Shown here: piece by piece, positions 33,983-42,164 of the stretch
How the letters are laid out: every line of letters starts with the position of its first letter
How positions within the stretch are numbered: the stretch's first letter is position 1
DNA from: Jiulongibacter sp966250325
Lineage (GTDB): Bacteria; Bacteroidota; Bacteroidia; Cytophagales; Spirosomataceae
DNA length: 64,000 bases
Assembly: GCA_966250325.1 (NCBI GenBank)
Contig: CBINGY010000015.1
Span: 15,947 to 79,946 of the forward strand
Direction of reading: 5' to 3'
Notes under the pieces: generated by a model
What the model saw: only the letters and a program-made list of their open reading frames with translations
The model's database searches: none
What the model was told of the DNA's origin: nothing
Position numbers and translations under genes: made by a program

Positions 33983-34047
33983 ACAGACCATGCTATGCTT
34001 TAAAGATATTGCGGCTTGCTGTTCAACACAGCAAGTCGTTTTTTTTT
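33978..34047 (+). promoter_or_regulatory. trp attenuator: antiterminator and terminator
   Basis: Two mutually exclusive pairings are seen. Antiterminator: GTTGAACAG (33978-33986) with its exact complement CTGTTCAAC (34019-34027). Terminator: 34012-34022 with 34028-34038, an 11-bp stem with one G-U and loop TCAAC, followed by nine Ts (34039-34047). The segment 34019-34022 is shared, so only one can form. With Trp plentiful, a ribosome reaching the leader stop covers 33978-33986 and the terminator forms; a ribosome stalled at the Trp codons leaves it free and antitermination follows. Confidence 0.87.
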
Positions 34048-34072
34048 ATCCAGATGTTGAAAATTTCTACCT

Positions 34073-35500
34073 ATGAGTTCGAAATACAAGATTCAAACCC
34101 GCTCTAAACGCCTGCTGGCAGATACACTTACACCAGTGAGTATTTTCCTTAGGCTGCGTGACCAGTACAAGTATTCGGTAATCCTGGAGAGTGCAGATTA
34201 CCACGCTATGCAAAACAGTTTCAGTTACATCGCCTGTGACCCGGTGGCCAGTATAGTGATCGACCAGGATATGGTAAAAAAAGTTTTTCCCGATGGCAGC
34301 CAGGAGCAATACGTACTTGAAAACCGGAAAGATGCGGTAAAAACCCTGCAGGATTTTGCCGCCTGTTTTGAAGCTACAGAAACGGGGCATGGCTTTATAA
34401 CAAACGGGCTTTTCGGTCATATGACTTATGACTCTGTGGCTTACTATGAAGATATAGAAATTCAGCCCAAATCTCCCGAAACGGCCATTCCTTCACTGAT
34501 TTACCGGGTTTACCGATACGTAGTGGCTATTAATCACTTTAAAGATGAGCTGCATATTCTGGAGCATACCTATCTCAAAGATGGAGTTCCTGTAAGACCC
34601 GTTGAAAACGGATTGGAGACCATCGAATTGTTTGTAAATACGCCGAAGTTTAGCCACCGGAATTTTAAGATCAGCGGAGAGGAGCAAAGCAATATTTCTG
34701 ATGAACACATGCGGGAAATCATTGAAACCTGCAAGAGGCATTGCCATCGGGGTGATGTGTTCCAGATCGTACCTTCCCGCAGGTTTTCCAGAACTTTTGA
34801 GGGAGACGATTTTAATGTGTACAGGGCTTTGCGTAGCATCAATCCTTCGCCCTATTTATTTTATTTTGATGGGGGAGAGTACCATATTTTCGGTTCTTCA
34901 CCCGAAAAACAGATTCACATACAGGAAGGTATGGCAGAGATTCATCCAATAGCTGGTACGTTCAGGCGGAGCGGTAACGATGAACGCGATGCCGAGCTGG
35001 CCAAAGAACTCGATGCCGATCCCAAAGAATCAGCTGAGCATGTGATGCTGGTAGATCTGGCCAGAAATGACCTGAGCCGAAGCTCTGACCGTGTTAATGT
35101 GGAGGTTTTTAAGGAAGTACAGTTTTACAGTCATGTGATTCACCTGGTCTCTAAGGTTACCGGAAGAATGCGGGAGGGTACCAATCCGCTGCAGCTGGTG
35201 GCAGATACGTTTCCGGCGGGTACGCTTTCGGGTGCACCGAAGCACATGGCCATGACAATCATAAACAAACTGGAGCCCACAAATCGTAGTATTTACGGAG
35301 GTGCCATCGGCTTTATGGATTTTAAGGGAAATTTTAACCATGCGATAGCCATCCGTACGTTTCTGAGCAAAAACAATACTCTTTTTTACCAGGCCGGAAT
35401 GGGGGTGGTTGATAAATCAAATACCGAAAGTGAGATGGCCGAAGTAGGAAATAAACTGGGAGCTCTGCGTGATGCCATGAAAAGAGCTGAGGAATTGTAA
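34073..35500 (+). CDS. trpE: anthranilate synthase component I
   Basis: Makes anthranilate from chorismate in the first step of tryptophan synthesis, with glutamine supplied by TrpG. The 475-residue product has the N-terminal SRKRLLADTLTPVSIFLRL-like region (here TRSKRLLADTLTPVSIFLRL), the catalytic-domain FQIVPSRRFSR, SPYLFYF, GSSPE, IAGTFRRSGNDERDAELAKEL, LVDLARNDLSR and VADTFPAGTLSGAPK, then the closing GAIGFMDFKGNFNHAIAIRTF. The length is normal. It lies 25 nt downstream of an attenuator, which identifies it as the anthranilate and not the aminobenzoate synthase. Confidence 0.96.
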   Translation: MSSKYKIQTRSKRLLADTLTPVSIFLRLRDQYKYSVILESADYHAMQNSFSYIACDPVASIVIDQDMVKKVFPDGSQEQYVLENRKDAVKTLQDFAACFEATETGHGFITNGLFGHMTYDSVAYYEDIEIQPKSPETAIPSLIYRVYRYVVAINHFKDELHILEHTYLKDGVPVRPVENGLETIELFVNTPKFSHRNFKISGEEQSNISDEHMREIIETCKRHCHRGDVFQIVPSRRFSRTFEGDDFNVYRALRSINPSPYLFYFDGGEYHIFGSSPEKQIHIQEGMAEIHPIAGTFRRSGNDERDAELAKELDADPKESAEHVMLVDLARNDLSRSSDRVNVEVFKEVQFYSHVIHLVSKVTGRMREGTNPLQLVADTFPAGTLSGAPKHMAMTIINKLEPTNRSIYGGAIGFMDFKGNFNHAIAIRTFLSKNNTLFYQAGMGVVDKSNTESEMAEVGNKLGALRDAMKRAEEL

Positions 35501-35525
35501 TTTTAGGTCTGAAACCCGCATAGAT

Positions 35526-35984
35526 ATGAATACCTTGCTTAAAAAACTGAATCTGAAAAGCCAAAAAGGTATCCTGATCATTAACCCACCGGCAGAGTTT
35601 GGTGAGCAGATGCAGGATTTCGGGATGTTTATTCAGGTCAAAACGAGTATGGATACCGAGCCTGTGGAGTTTGCCCTTACGTTTTGTACGAAACTGGAGG
35701 AAATTGAAAAGTGGGCGGTTAACATAGACCGCTTGTTGGTTGACGACGGCCTGTTCTGGTTTGCTTACCCCAAAGGAAGTTCTAAGAAATATACCTGTGA
35801 GTTTAACAGGGATAATGGCTGGGCGGTTTTGGGGAAACTGGGCTATGAACCTGTCCGCATGGTGGCCGTAGATGAAGATTGGTCTGCCTTGCGGTTCAGG
35901 AAAGCTAAAAACATCAAAACCCTGACCCGCGATCCGGGATGGATCATGTCTGAAGAAGGCAAAAAGAAAGCGACTAAAAAATAA
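35526..35984 (+). CDS. DUF3052-like protein of unknown function
   Basis: A 152-residue protein inserted between trpE and trpG (25-nt and 14-nt gaps), so co-transcribed with them. Its core, with LLVDDGLFWFAYPKGSSKKYTC and the ending VDEDWSALRFRKA, resembles DUF3052-type proteins. No catalytic motif is obvious. Tryptophan-responsive expression is expected from its place in the operon, but a role in the pathway is not shown. Confidence 0.65.
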   Translation: MNTLLKKLNLKSQKGILIINPPAEFGEQMQDFGMFIQVKTSMDTEPVEFALTFCTKLEEIEKWAVNIDRLLVDDGLFWFAYPKGSSKKYTCEFNRDNGWAVLGKLGYEPVRMVAVDEDWSALRFRKAKNIKTLTRDPGWIMSEEGKKKATKK

Positions 35985-35998
35985 TTAAGTGTTTGAAG

Positions 35999-36565
35999 AT
36001 GAAAATATTGGTTCTGGACAATTACGATTCCTTTGTGTATAATCTGGTGTACATCCTTAAAGATCTGGGAGCAGAGGTGGAGGTTTATCGGAATGATAAA
36101 ATTGCCGTGGAGCAGGTTAAAAATTACGATAAAATTCTGCTGTCGCCGGGTCCGGGAATCCCCGAGGAGGCTGGTATCATGATGGATTTGCTGAAGGAAT
36201 ACAAGACCACCAAAAGCATTTTTGGAGTATGTCTGGGGCATCAGGCCATCGGAGAGGCCTTTGGCAGCAAGCTGGATAACATGGGAGAAGTGCTCCACGG
36301 AGTTACCACCGAATGTGTGGTGACAGACAGCAGTGAGCTTCTCTTTCAGGGAATTCCGGGTCGTTTTGAGGTATGCCGTTACCACAGCTGGACTGTGGTG
36401 CCGGAGACCATGCCTTCAGATCTGAAAGTGACAGCGGTAGACGATAAAGGATTTGTACTCGCTGAGGCACATGAGAAATACGACATTCGAGGTGTGCAGT
36501 TTCACCCCGAGGCCTATCTCACCGAGCATGGCGTAAAAATGGTGGAAAACTGGATGCGGAGTTAA
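35999..36565 (+). CDS. trpG: anthranilate synthase component II (glutamine amidotransferase)
   Basis: The class I glutamine amidotransferase subunit that supplies ammonia to TrpE. The 188-residue product has the PGP motif LLSPGPGIPEEAG, the catalytic nucleophile in GVCLGHQAIGEAFG (C79 region) and the HPE triad residues FHPEAYLTEHG near the end. It could also serve aminodeoxychorismate synthase, but linkage to attenuated trpE supports trpG. I use the ATG at 35999. It overlaps the convergent manC gene by 4 nt. Confidence 0.94.
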   Translation: MKILVLDNYDSFVYNLVYILKDLGAEVEVYRNDKIAVEQVKNYDKILLSPGPGIPEEAGIMMDLLKEYKTTKSIFGVCLGHQAIGEAFGSKLDNMGEVLHGVTTECVVTDSSELLFQGIPGRFEVCRYHSWTVVPETMPSDLKVTAVDDKGFVLAEAHEKYDIRGVQFHPEAYLTEHGVKMVENWMRS

Positions 36566-37629
36566 ATGAACTCCTGTCCCTTTTCTTCGGCATCTGCCAC
36601 AAACTGTTTGACGCGTTGTTCGTCATCCAGTTTACAGATCATGAGCACGTTTTCAAACTCAGAAACAATAAATCCTTCCAGACCATTGACAACCACGAGG
36701 CGGTCTTTAGGTGTTTTCACAATGCAGTTTGACGTGTTATATGTGATTACGTTGCCGTCAATGCAATTACCCTCTGCGTTTGGCTCAGAGTTTTCAAAAA
36801 CAGATCTCCAAGTGCCCAAATCAGACCAGCCGATATCACTTTTGACCATGAAAACGTTTTCTGCTTTTTCCATCAGGCCGTTATCAATGGAGATATTGCG
36901 GCATTGGGTATAGGCTACGCCCAGAGCTTCTTTTTCCTGCGGGGTAAAAAACGAACTTTCTGCTTCCAGAAAAGCTTCTGCCATCTCTGGAAGATGTTTG
37001 GAAAAAGCCGATGTGAGGCTGCGGGCAGACCACACAAATATGCCGGCATTCCAGGTGTAGTCGCCGCTATCCAGAAAAAGCTGAGCCAGCTCCAGATTAG
37101 GCTTTTCGGTAAACGTCTTCACTTTTTTCACTTCGCCTTCTCTCTCTGCAAACTGGATGTAGCCGTATCCGGTATTGGGATGAGTTGGCTGTATACCCAG
37201 CGTGATAAGAGCATCGTTTGCCGCAGAGTACTCCAGGGCTATACGTATTCTGTTTTTGAACTCCTCTTCCTTCAGAATGATATGATCTGCCGGAGCCACC
37301 ACAATATTTGCATCAGGATTTGCCTTCTGTATTTTATAACAGGCATAGCCAATGCAGGGAGCGGTATTCCTACGGCTGGGTTCGCAAAGAATCTGCTCGT
37401 CAGAAAGATAGGGCAGTTGTGACTTTGTAAGTTCTTTGTATTCTTCGCCCGTTACCACGTAAATATTTTCTTTGGGGCAAACGCCCTCAAAACGCTCCGC
37501 CGTTTGCTGAATAAGCGTTTTGCCGGTGCCTAATACATCATGGAATTGTTTCGGGAAGTTTTTACGGCTAAACGGCCAGAAGCGGGTACCTACTCCGCCG
37601 GCCATAATGACTACATAATTGTTTTTCAT
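36562..37629 (-). CDS. manC: mannose-1-phosphate guanylyltransferase
   Basis: Forms GDP-mannose from mannose-1-phosphate and GTP, the donor for polysaccharides and the precursor of GDP-fucose (a GDP-fucose synthase gene lies at 58.5 kb). The 355-residue product begins YVVIMAGGVGTRFWPFSRKNFPKQF with the nucleotide-binding signature, then EPSRRNTAPCIGYA, APADHII, FTEKPN, YTWNAGIFVW, and IGWSDLGTWRSV. The C-terminal cupin of bifunctional versions is absent. The start at 37629 is favoured over longer options. Its ATG overlaps the stop of the upstream DUF3089 gene by 4 nt. Confidence 0.93.
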   Translation of the reverse strand: MKNNYVVIMAGGVGTRFWPFSRKNFPKQFHDVLGTGKTLIQQTAERFEGVCPKENIYVVTGEEYKELTKSQLPYLSDEQILCEPSRRNTAPCIGYACYKIQKANPDANIVVAPADHIILKEEEFKNRIRIALEYSAANDALITLGIQPTHPNTGYGYIQFAEREGEVKKVKTFTEKPNLELAQLFLDSGDYTWNAGIFVWSARSLTSAFSKHLPEMAEAFLEAESSFFTPQEKEALGVAYTQCRNISIDNGLMEKAENVFMVKSDIGWSDLGTWRSVFENSEPNAEGNCIDGNVITYNTSNCIVKTPKDRLVVVNGLEGFIVSEFENVLMICKLDDEQRVKQFVADAEEKGQEFI

Positions 37630-38693
37630 CGGGTGATCGTGTTTGTCAGAAAGGTGGACACACGCAAAGCTACATTTTCCCTTATGTTCATCCAATACAA
37701 ATTATAGTCTGCTTTGTGCCAGATTTTAAAATTAAGAAAAATCCTGCCGGTTACGTGCGGTTTGTGGATCCAAAGAAGTCCATTTTTATTTTCGGCGTCA
37801 ACCGCATTTTTAACCATCTTAAATTTAAGACCTACTGCTCCAGAATTGTCAAAACGCGTGCCATATGTTTCTTCTGTTTTCCAGGTAAGTGGATTTGTGC
37901 AGACGGCACCCTCCAGACCCTCCGAATAATATGGAGGAAAATAATCTTTGATGAACGTATTCCAGGAAACAAAACCCGAAGTTTCAGTGGCCAAATTACT
38001 TGCTTTTAGTGTTTCAAACTCATCTTCATGGACAGCAATCCCAATAAGGTATGCAGAAACCAACTGATTCTTCAAAGGAGCATTATCAAAAAATTCTTTT
38101 AAAAGTCTTTTGGCATGTACCGTGCCCTGCGAATGCGAGGCAATGACTATAGGCCGCCCATTATTGAAATGTTGCATATAGTAAAGAAAGGCCTGCCGAA
38201 CATCCTCATAGGCCAGGTCCAAAGCTTTACGGGCACTTTCCTTATCTGAGGAGGTAAATGCAGAATAATGAGCCTGCCGGTAACGGGGAGCATATACTTT
38301 GCAAGAACCATTAAAAACGGTTGCCTGATTTTTGATGGTAGATTCATCCACCCTTTTGTTCAGGTCTCTGTCACCGGTGTCAGCATTCCACAGAAATTCA
38401 TTTTCCGGCTCGTAAGTGAAGATCGTTGGATGAAGAAAAAAGACGTCTGCCTGTGCATTTTTCTGGCCATCCTTTACTTCTGAATTTTCAGGAGTAAGGT
38501 CTGCCGCATCCTCTTTCCATGGCAGTGCACACCAGTTATTTTCTGAGGAATAATCAGGGGCAGGAGGTATGGGAGAACGTTCAAAAACTTCTTTGATCTG
38601 ATAGGCTTTCTGACCTGTACACAGGAGAGTTACGGGCATGAAGAGCAAGAGACAAACTGCCCGAATACCTGTTTGAAAGCTGATACACATCAT
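37626..38693 (-). CDS. DUF3089 secreted alpha/beta-hydrolase-like protein
   Basis: A 355-residue protein with a signal peptide (AVCLLLFMPVTLLCTGQ) and the DUF3089 alpha/beta-hydrolase core: DVFFLHPTIF, CKVYAPRYRQAHYSAF, the nucleophile elbow IVIASHSQGTVHAKRLL (Ser in SHSQG), and YLIGIAVHEDEF. Likely an esterase or lipase-like enzyme; substrate unknown. It overlaps manC by 4 nt (translational coupling), although no functional link is obvious. Confidence 0.82.
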   Translation of the reverse strand: MMCISFQTGIRAVCLLLFMPVTLLCTGQKAYQIKEVFERSPIPPAPDYSSENNWCALPWKEDAADLTPENSEVKDGQKNAQADVFFLHPTIFTYEPENEFLWNADTGDRDLNKRVDESTIKNQATVFNGSCKVYAPRYRQAHYSAFTSSDKESARKALDLAYEDVRQAFLYYMQHFNNGRPIVIASHSQGTVHAKRLLKEFFDNAPLKNQLVSAYLIGIAVHEDEFETLKASNLATETSGFVSWNTFIKDYFPPYYSEGLEGAVCTNPLTWKTEETYGTRFDNSGAVGLKFKMVKNAVDAENKNGLLWIHKPHVTGRIFLNFKIWHKADYNLYWMNIRENVALRVSTFLTNTITR

Positions 38694-38794
38694 TTATAAT
38701 TATTTTTTGTTTGAATTGAACAATAATAACATTTGATTTGCCTATCTTTTATGGCCATAACCCTTCAAAAGTAACCTGTTAATCTTTAAACATC

Positions 38795-41700
38795 ATGAAC
38801 AAAACTAAGCTAAAAAATACACTATCTGCGGCTATAGTGTTCTTTTTGACGGCCATTGGCACTTACGCCCAGACGAAAATTTCGGGCACAATCAGCGATA
38901 ACGATACCAAAGAACCGCTTATCGGTGTGAGTGTTCAGGTAAAGAACAAAATCATAGGAACCATTACTGATTCCAAAGGACAGTTTGAGCTGAACACTTC
39001 CACGCCGCTTCCTTTTACCCTTGTGATCTCTTACGTGGGATATGAACCCCAGGAAGTTCAGATTACTTCTAATAACAGCGAGGTTAATATCCCATTAAAT
39101 GAGTCATCGATTGTGGGTCAGGAAGTGGTGGTAGCGGCTTCCAGGGTAGAAGAGAGCGTACTCAAATCTCCTGTTGCTGTTGAGAAAATGGATCTTAGGA
39201 CCATTCAGCAAAACCCTACGGCCTCATTCTATGACGGTCTGGCCAATTTGAAAGGGGTGGATATGACCACTCAGGGGCTCCTTTTCAAGTCGGTGAATAT
39301 GCGTGGATTCGGTGCCACTGGTAACCCGCGTACTGTACAGATGATTGACGGCATGGACAACTCGGCTCCGGGCCTGAACTTCCCCATAGACAACATAGTG
39401 GGTATGCCCGATCTGGATGTGGAAAGCGTGGAAGTGCTTCCGGGAGCGGCCTCTGCACTTTATGGTCCTAATGCCCTGAACGGACTTATTCTGATGAATT
39501 CGAAAAGCCCGTTTCTGTATCAGGGGTTAAGTGCTAATGTAAAAACCGGAGTGATGTCTGCCAGTAACCGCGATGTGGTTACCACCCCGTTTTATGATCT
39601 TTCCCTGAGATATGCCAAAGCTTTTAATGACAAATTTGCCTTCAAAGTGAACCTGGCCTACATCACGGCTCAGGATTGGCAGGCCACAGATCGTACTAAT
39701 CTCAATGCCAGCGGTGCAAATGCCACTGATTACGATGGGATGAATGTCTATGGAGATGAAGTGCAAACTACCATAGACGGGCAGGTGGTGAGCCGCACCG
39801 GGTATAATGAGCGGGATCTGGTAGATTATAATACCAAAAGCTTCAAAACCAATGTAGCTCTGCACTACAGATTAAGTGAAAAAATAGAGGCTATCGGACA
39901 GTTTAACTACGGTTATGGTACTACCGTGTACACCGGAACAGGCCGTTATTCCCTAAGAAACTTTAATTTAAGTCAAACCAAACTGGAGCTACGTGGCGAT
40001 AACTTTACTTTACGGGCATACACCACTCAGGAGAATTCGGGCCAGTCGTATCTGGCAGGTCTCGCGGCAGTTTCCATGCTAAATGAATGGAAATCTCACC
40101 AGCAATGGTTTACCGACTACGGAACCGCCTATTTTACATCGATGGCTACAAATGGTGGAAACAAATCGGCCGCCCATCTGGCAGGAAGAACAGTTGCCGA
40201 TGCGGGTATGCCTATGCCCGGCAGTACGGCGTTTGAGAACTCTCTGGATAAATGGAGAGGAACGCCAATCTCTGATGGTGGCGGTATGTTTCTTGACAAA
40301 ACAGATATGTATCATGCAGAAGGGATATTTAACTTCAAAAATCAGATCAAATTCATTGATCTGCTTGCCGGTGCAAACCTGCGTCAATATCGTCTGAAAT
40401 CTGAGGGAACCTTATTTGCCGATACTAAAGATGACAGAGATGGGGTAATTCCTATCAATGAGTACGGTGCGTTTCTGCAGGCTGGGAAGGCTCTTTTTGG
40501 AGATCACCTGAAACTGACCGGATCTGTACGCTATGACAAAAACCAGAATTTTGATGGTCAGTTTACGCCAAGAATTTCTGCTGTGACCAGCTTCGGTGAG
40601 CAGAATATCCGTTTATCCTATCAGACCGGTTTCCGTATTCCTACTACCCAAAACCAGTATATAGATTTGGGAACTCCAAACGGTAACCTCATCGGAGGTC
40701 TTGCTGAATTTAATGATAGATACAATCTTTCTTCCGGTATTCTGAGACAAAACCTTTCAACGGCCAATATTGCAGCTACTATTGCGGCGAATCCTCAGAT
40801 TGTGCAACAGGCACAGGCGTATGGAATCCAGGCCATTACGCAGCAGGCATTGCCTATTATACAGCAAGCGGTTACTCAAGCTGTTACAGCAGCAGCCACG
40901 GCACAGATTACACAGGCCGTTACAGCACAGGTGACACAGGCTGTTACAGCTGCAGCAACAACTCAGATCACTCAGACCGTTACTTCTCAGGTTACGGCTC
41001 AGGTAAATGCTGCGGTAGCAGCAGGTATGCTGGAGAATGACCCTGCAGTTATTCAGGCGGCTATTCAGGCCGGTGTGGCTTCTGCTTTGCCAGGAGTACT
41101 GGATGCACAGCTTCCTGGTATTCTTGCGGCTCAGGTTCCTGCACAGGTTTCCACAGTTTTACCGGGAGTTCTTCAAGCCCAATTGCCTGGAATTTTGCAA
41201 GCACAGGTGCCGATTGCCGTGGAACAACAGCTTACCCTTACCATCCAGCAGCAGCTTCCGGGTCTTATGAATTCGCTGGTGCCTGCATTTGCCCTGGCAG
41301 CACTTCCGAAATACCAGTATCCCGGCTTATCACCAGAACGTATTCAGACCTGGGAGATTGGGTATAAAGGATTGATTGCCAAGAAATTATTTATCGATGC
41401 CTACTATTACCAAAGTAAATACACCAATTTCATTGGTGGTACTATCGTAGTAGTTCCTACAGCACCTGCGGCACCTGGTTTGCCGATTGAATCAGGCATT
41501 GGCGTTGGTAATCTGGAAGGGTATTCAAGACCGGCAAATACAGATACGCCGATTACCGTGAAAGGCTGGGCTCTGGGAGCCAATTACAGTCTGGGCAAAG
41601 GCTACAATGTGGGAATGAATGTGGCCAACAATGAACTGATCGACTGGACTCCTTCGCCTGAGCAGCAATATGCGGGCTTCAATACCCCAAGATACCGTTA

Positions 41701-42022
41701 CAACATAAATTTCGGCAAGCGGATGGGTAGCGGTGATAAAATTGCCTTTAACGTGGTTTACCGTCACCAGCAGTCGTTTACCTGGGAGTCAAGTTTTGTA
41801 ATTCCTACCACCACTACGGCTCCTTTGTTCAGTAATACGGTGGTTCCGGCTATCAGTAACCTGGATGCTCAGGTAAGTCTGAAAATTAGTCCTATCAAGT
41901 CAATTCTCAAGATTGGCGGAACAAACATCGGAGGTAAGCCCTATGTACAAGCCTTTGGCTCGGCATCGGTAGGTTCTATGTATTATGTGTCGCTTACGTT
42001 TGATGAGCTATTAAACAAGTAG
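38795..42022 (+). CDS. TonB-dependent receptor with carboxypeptidase-regulatory-like N-domain and repeat-rich loop insert
   Basis: A 1075-residue outer-membrane transporter powered by TonB-ExbBD. After the signal peptide (cleavage near TYAQ at 26) there is a CarboxypepD_reg-like domain (TKISGTISDNDTKEPLIGVSVQV ..., about 27-115), a plug (NPTASFYDGLANLKGVD ... VRGF-type NMRGFGATGNPRTVQMIDGMD ... SALYGPNALNGLI) and a beta-barrel ending FDELLNK. It has no adjacent SusD partner, so it is not a typical glycan SusCD pair. Between barrel strands, residues about 650-838 form an alanine/glutamine/proline-rich tandem-repeat insert. Substrate unknown. A terminator follows. Confidence 0.9.
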   Translation: MNKTKLKNTLSAAIVFFLTAIGTYAQTKISGTISDNDTKEPLIGVSVQVKNKIIGTITDSKGQFELNTSTPLPFTLVISYVGYEPQEVQITSNNSEVNIPLNESSIVGQEVVVAASRVEESVLKSPVAVEKMDLRTIQQNPTASFYDGLANLKGVDMTTQGLLFKSVNMRGFGATGNPRTVQMIDGMDNSAPGLNFPIDNIVGMPDLDVESVEVLPGAASALYGPNALNGLILMNSKSPFLYQGLSANVKTGVMSASNRDVVTTPFYDLSLRYAKAFNDKFAFKVNLAYITAQDWQATDRTNLNASGANATDYDGMNVYGDEVQTTIDGQVVSRTGYNERDLVDYNTKSFKTNVALHYRLSEKIEAIGQFNYGYGTTVYTGTGRYSLRNFNLSQTKLELRGDNFTLRAYTTQENSGQSYLAGLAAVSMLNEWKSHQQWFTDYGTAYFTSMATNGGNKSAAHLAGRTVADAGMPMPGSTAFENSLDKWRGTPISDGGGMFLDKTDMYHAEGIFNFKNQIKFIDLLAGANLRQYRLKSEGTLFADTKDDRDGVIPINEYGAFLQAGKALFGDHLKLTGSVRYDKNQNFDGQFTPRISAVTSFGEQNIRLSYQTGFRIPTTQNQYIDLGTPNGNLIGGLAEFNDRYNLSSGILRQNLSTANIAATIAANPQIVQQAQAYGIQAITQQALPIIQQAVTQAVTAAATAQITQAVTAQVTQAVTAAATTQITQTVTSQVTAQVNAAVAAGMLENDPAVIQAAIQAGVASALPGVLDAQLPGILAAQVPAQVSTVLPGVLQAQLPGILQAQVPIAVEQQLTLTIQQQLPGLMNSLVPAFALAALPKYQYPGLSPERIQTWEIGYKGLIAKKLFIDAYYYQSKYTNFIGGTIVVVPTAPAAPGLPIESGIGVGNLEGYSRPANTDTPITVKGWALGANYSLGKGYNVGMNVANNELIDWTPSPEQQYAGFNTPRYRYNINFGKRMGSGDKIAFNVVYRHQQSFTWESSFVIPTTTTAPLFSNTVVPAISNLDAQVSLKISPIKSILKIGGTNIGGKPYVQAFGSASVGSMYYVSLTFDELLNK
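40868..41302 (+). repeat. tandem tetrad and octad peptide repeats inside the TonB receptor
   Basis: The DNA encodes about 13 four-residue units of the form x-V/I-T-Q/A (for example AVTQ AVTA, QITQ AVTA QVTQ) at residues 692-743. Nine eight-residue units of the form L/V-P-x-x-L/V-x-x-Q (LPGVLDAQ, LPGILAAQ, LPGVLQAQ, LPGILQAQ) follow at 765-836, in phase with no insertions. The units are imperfect at the DNA level, so they are old enough to have drifted. Confidence 0.85.
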
Positions 42023-42046
42023 CATGTTATTTTATTATAAATACAC

Positions 42047-42077
42047 AAAAAGGGCTTCCGGGTGGAAGCTCTTTTTT
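42047..42077 (+). terminator. intrinsic terminator after the TonB receptor
   Basis: 13-bp stem with one G-T wobble (42047-42059 with 42064-42076), 4-nt loop GGGT and six Ts at the 3' side. Confidence 0.88.
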
Positions 42078-42100
42078 CTGTGTCTGATGCCAAAATTTGC

Positions 42101-42108
42101 TAGCTTTG
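42101..42108 (+). promoter_or_regulatory. -7 promoter box for icd
   Basis: TAGCTTTG matches TAnnTTTG, 56 nt before the icd ATG at 42165. Confidence 0.5.
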
Positions 42109-42164
42109 CACTCCTTTCAAAATACCTTTTCAGGCCAGGTGGCCTACGAAACTAATTCGAGATT

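Noticed and set aside
33853..34107. 84-residue ORF overlapping the trp leader
   Set aside because: It is in another frame across the attenuator hairpin and has no recognisable family; the WWW leader peptide explains the region.
36904..37422. 172-residue plus-strand ORF within manC
   Set aside because: It is antisense to a well-supported enzyme gene and lacks any family signature.
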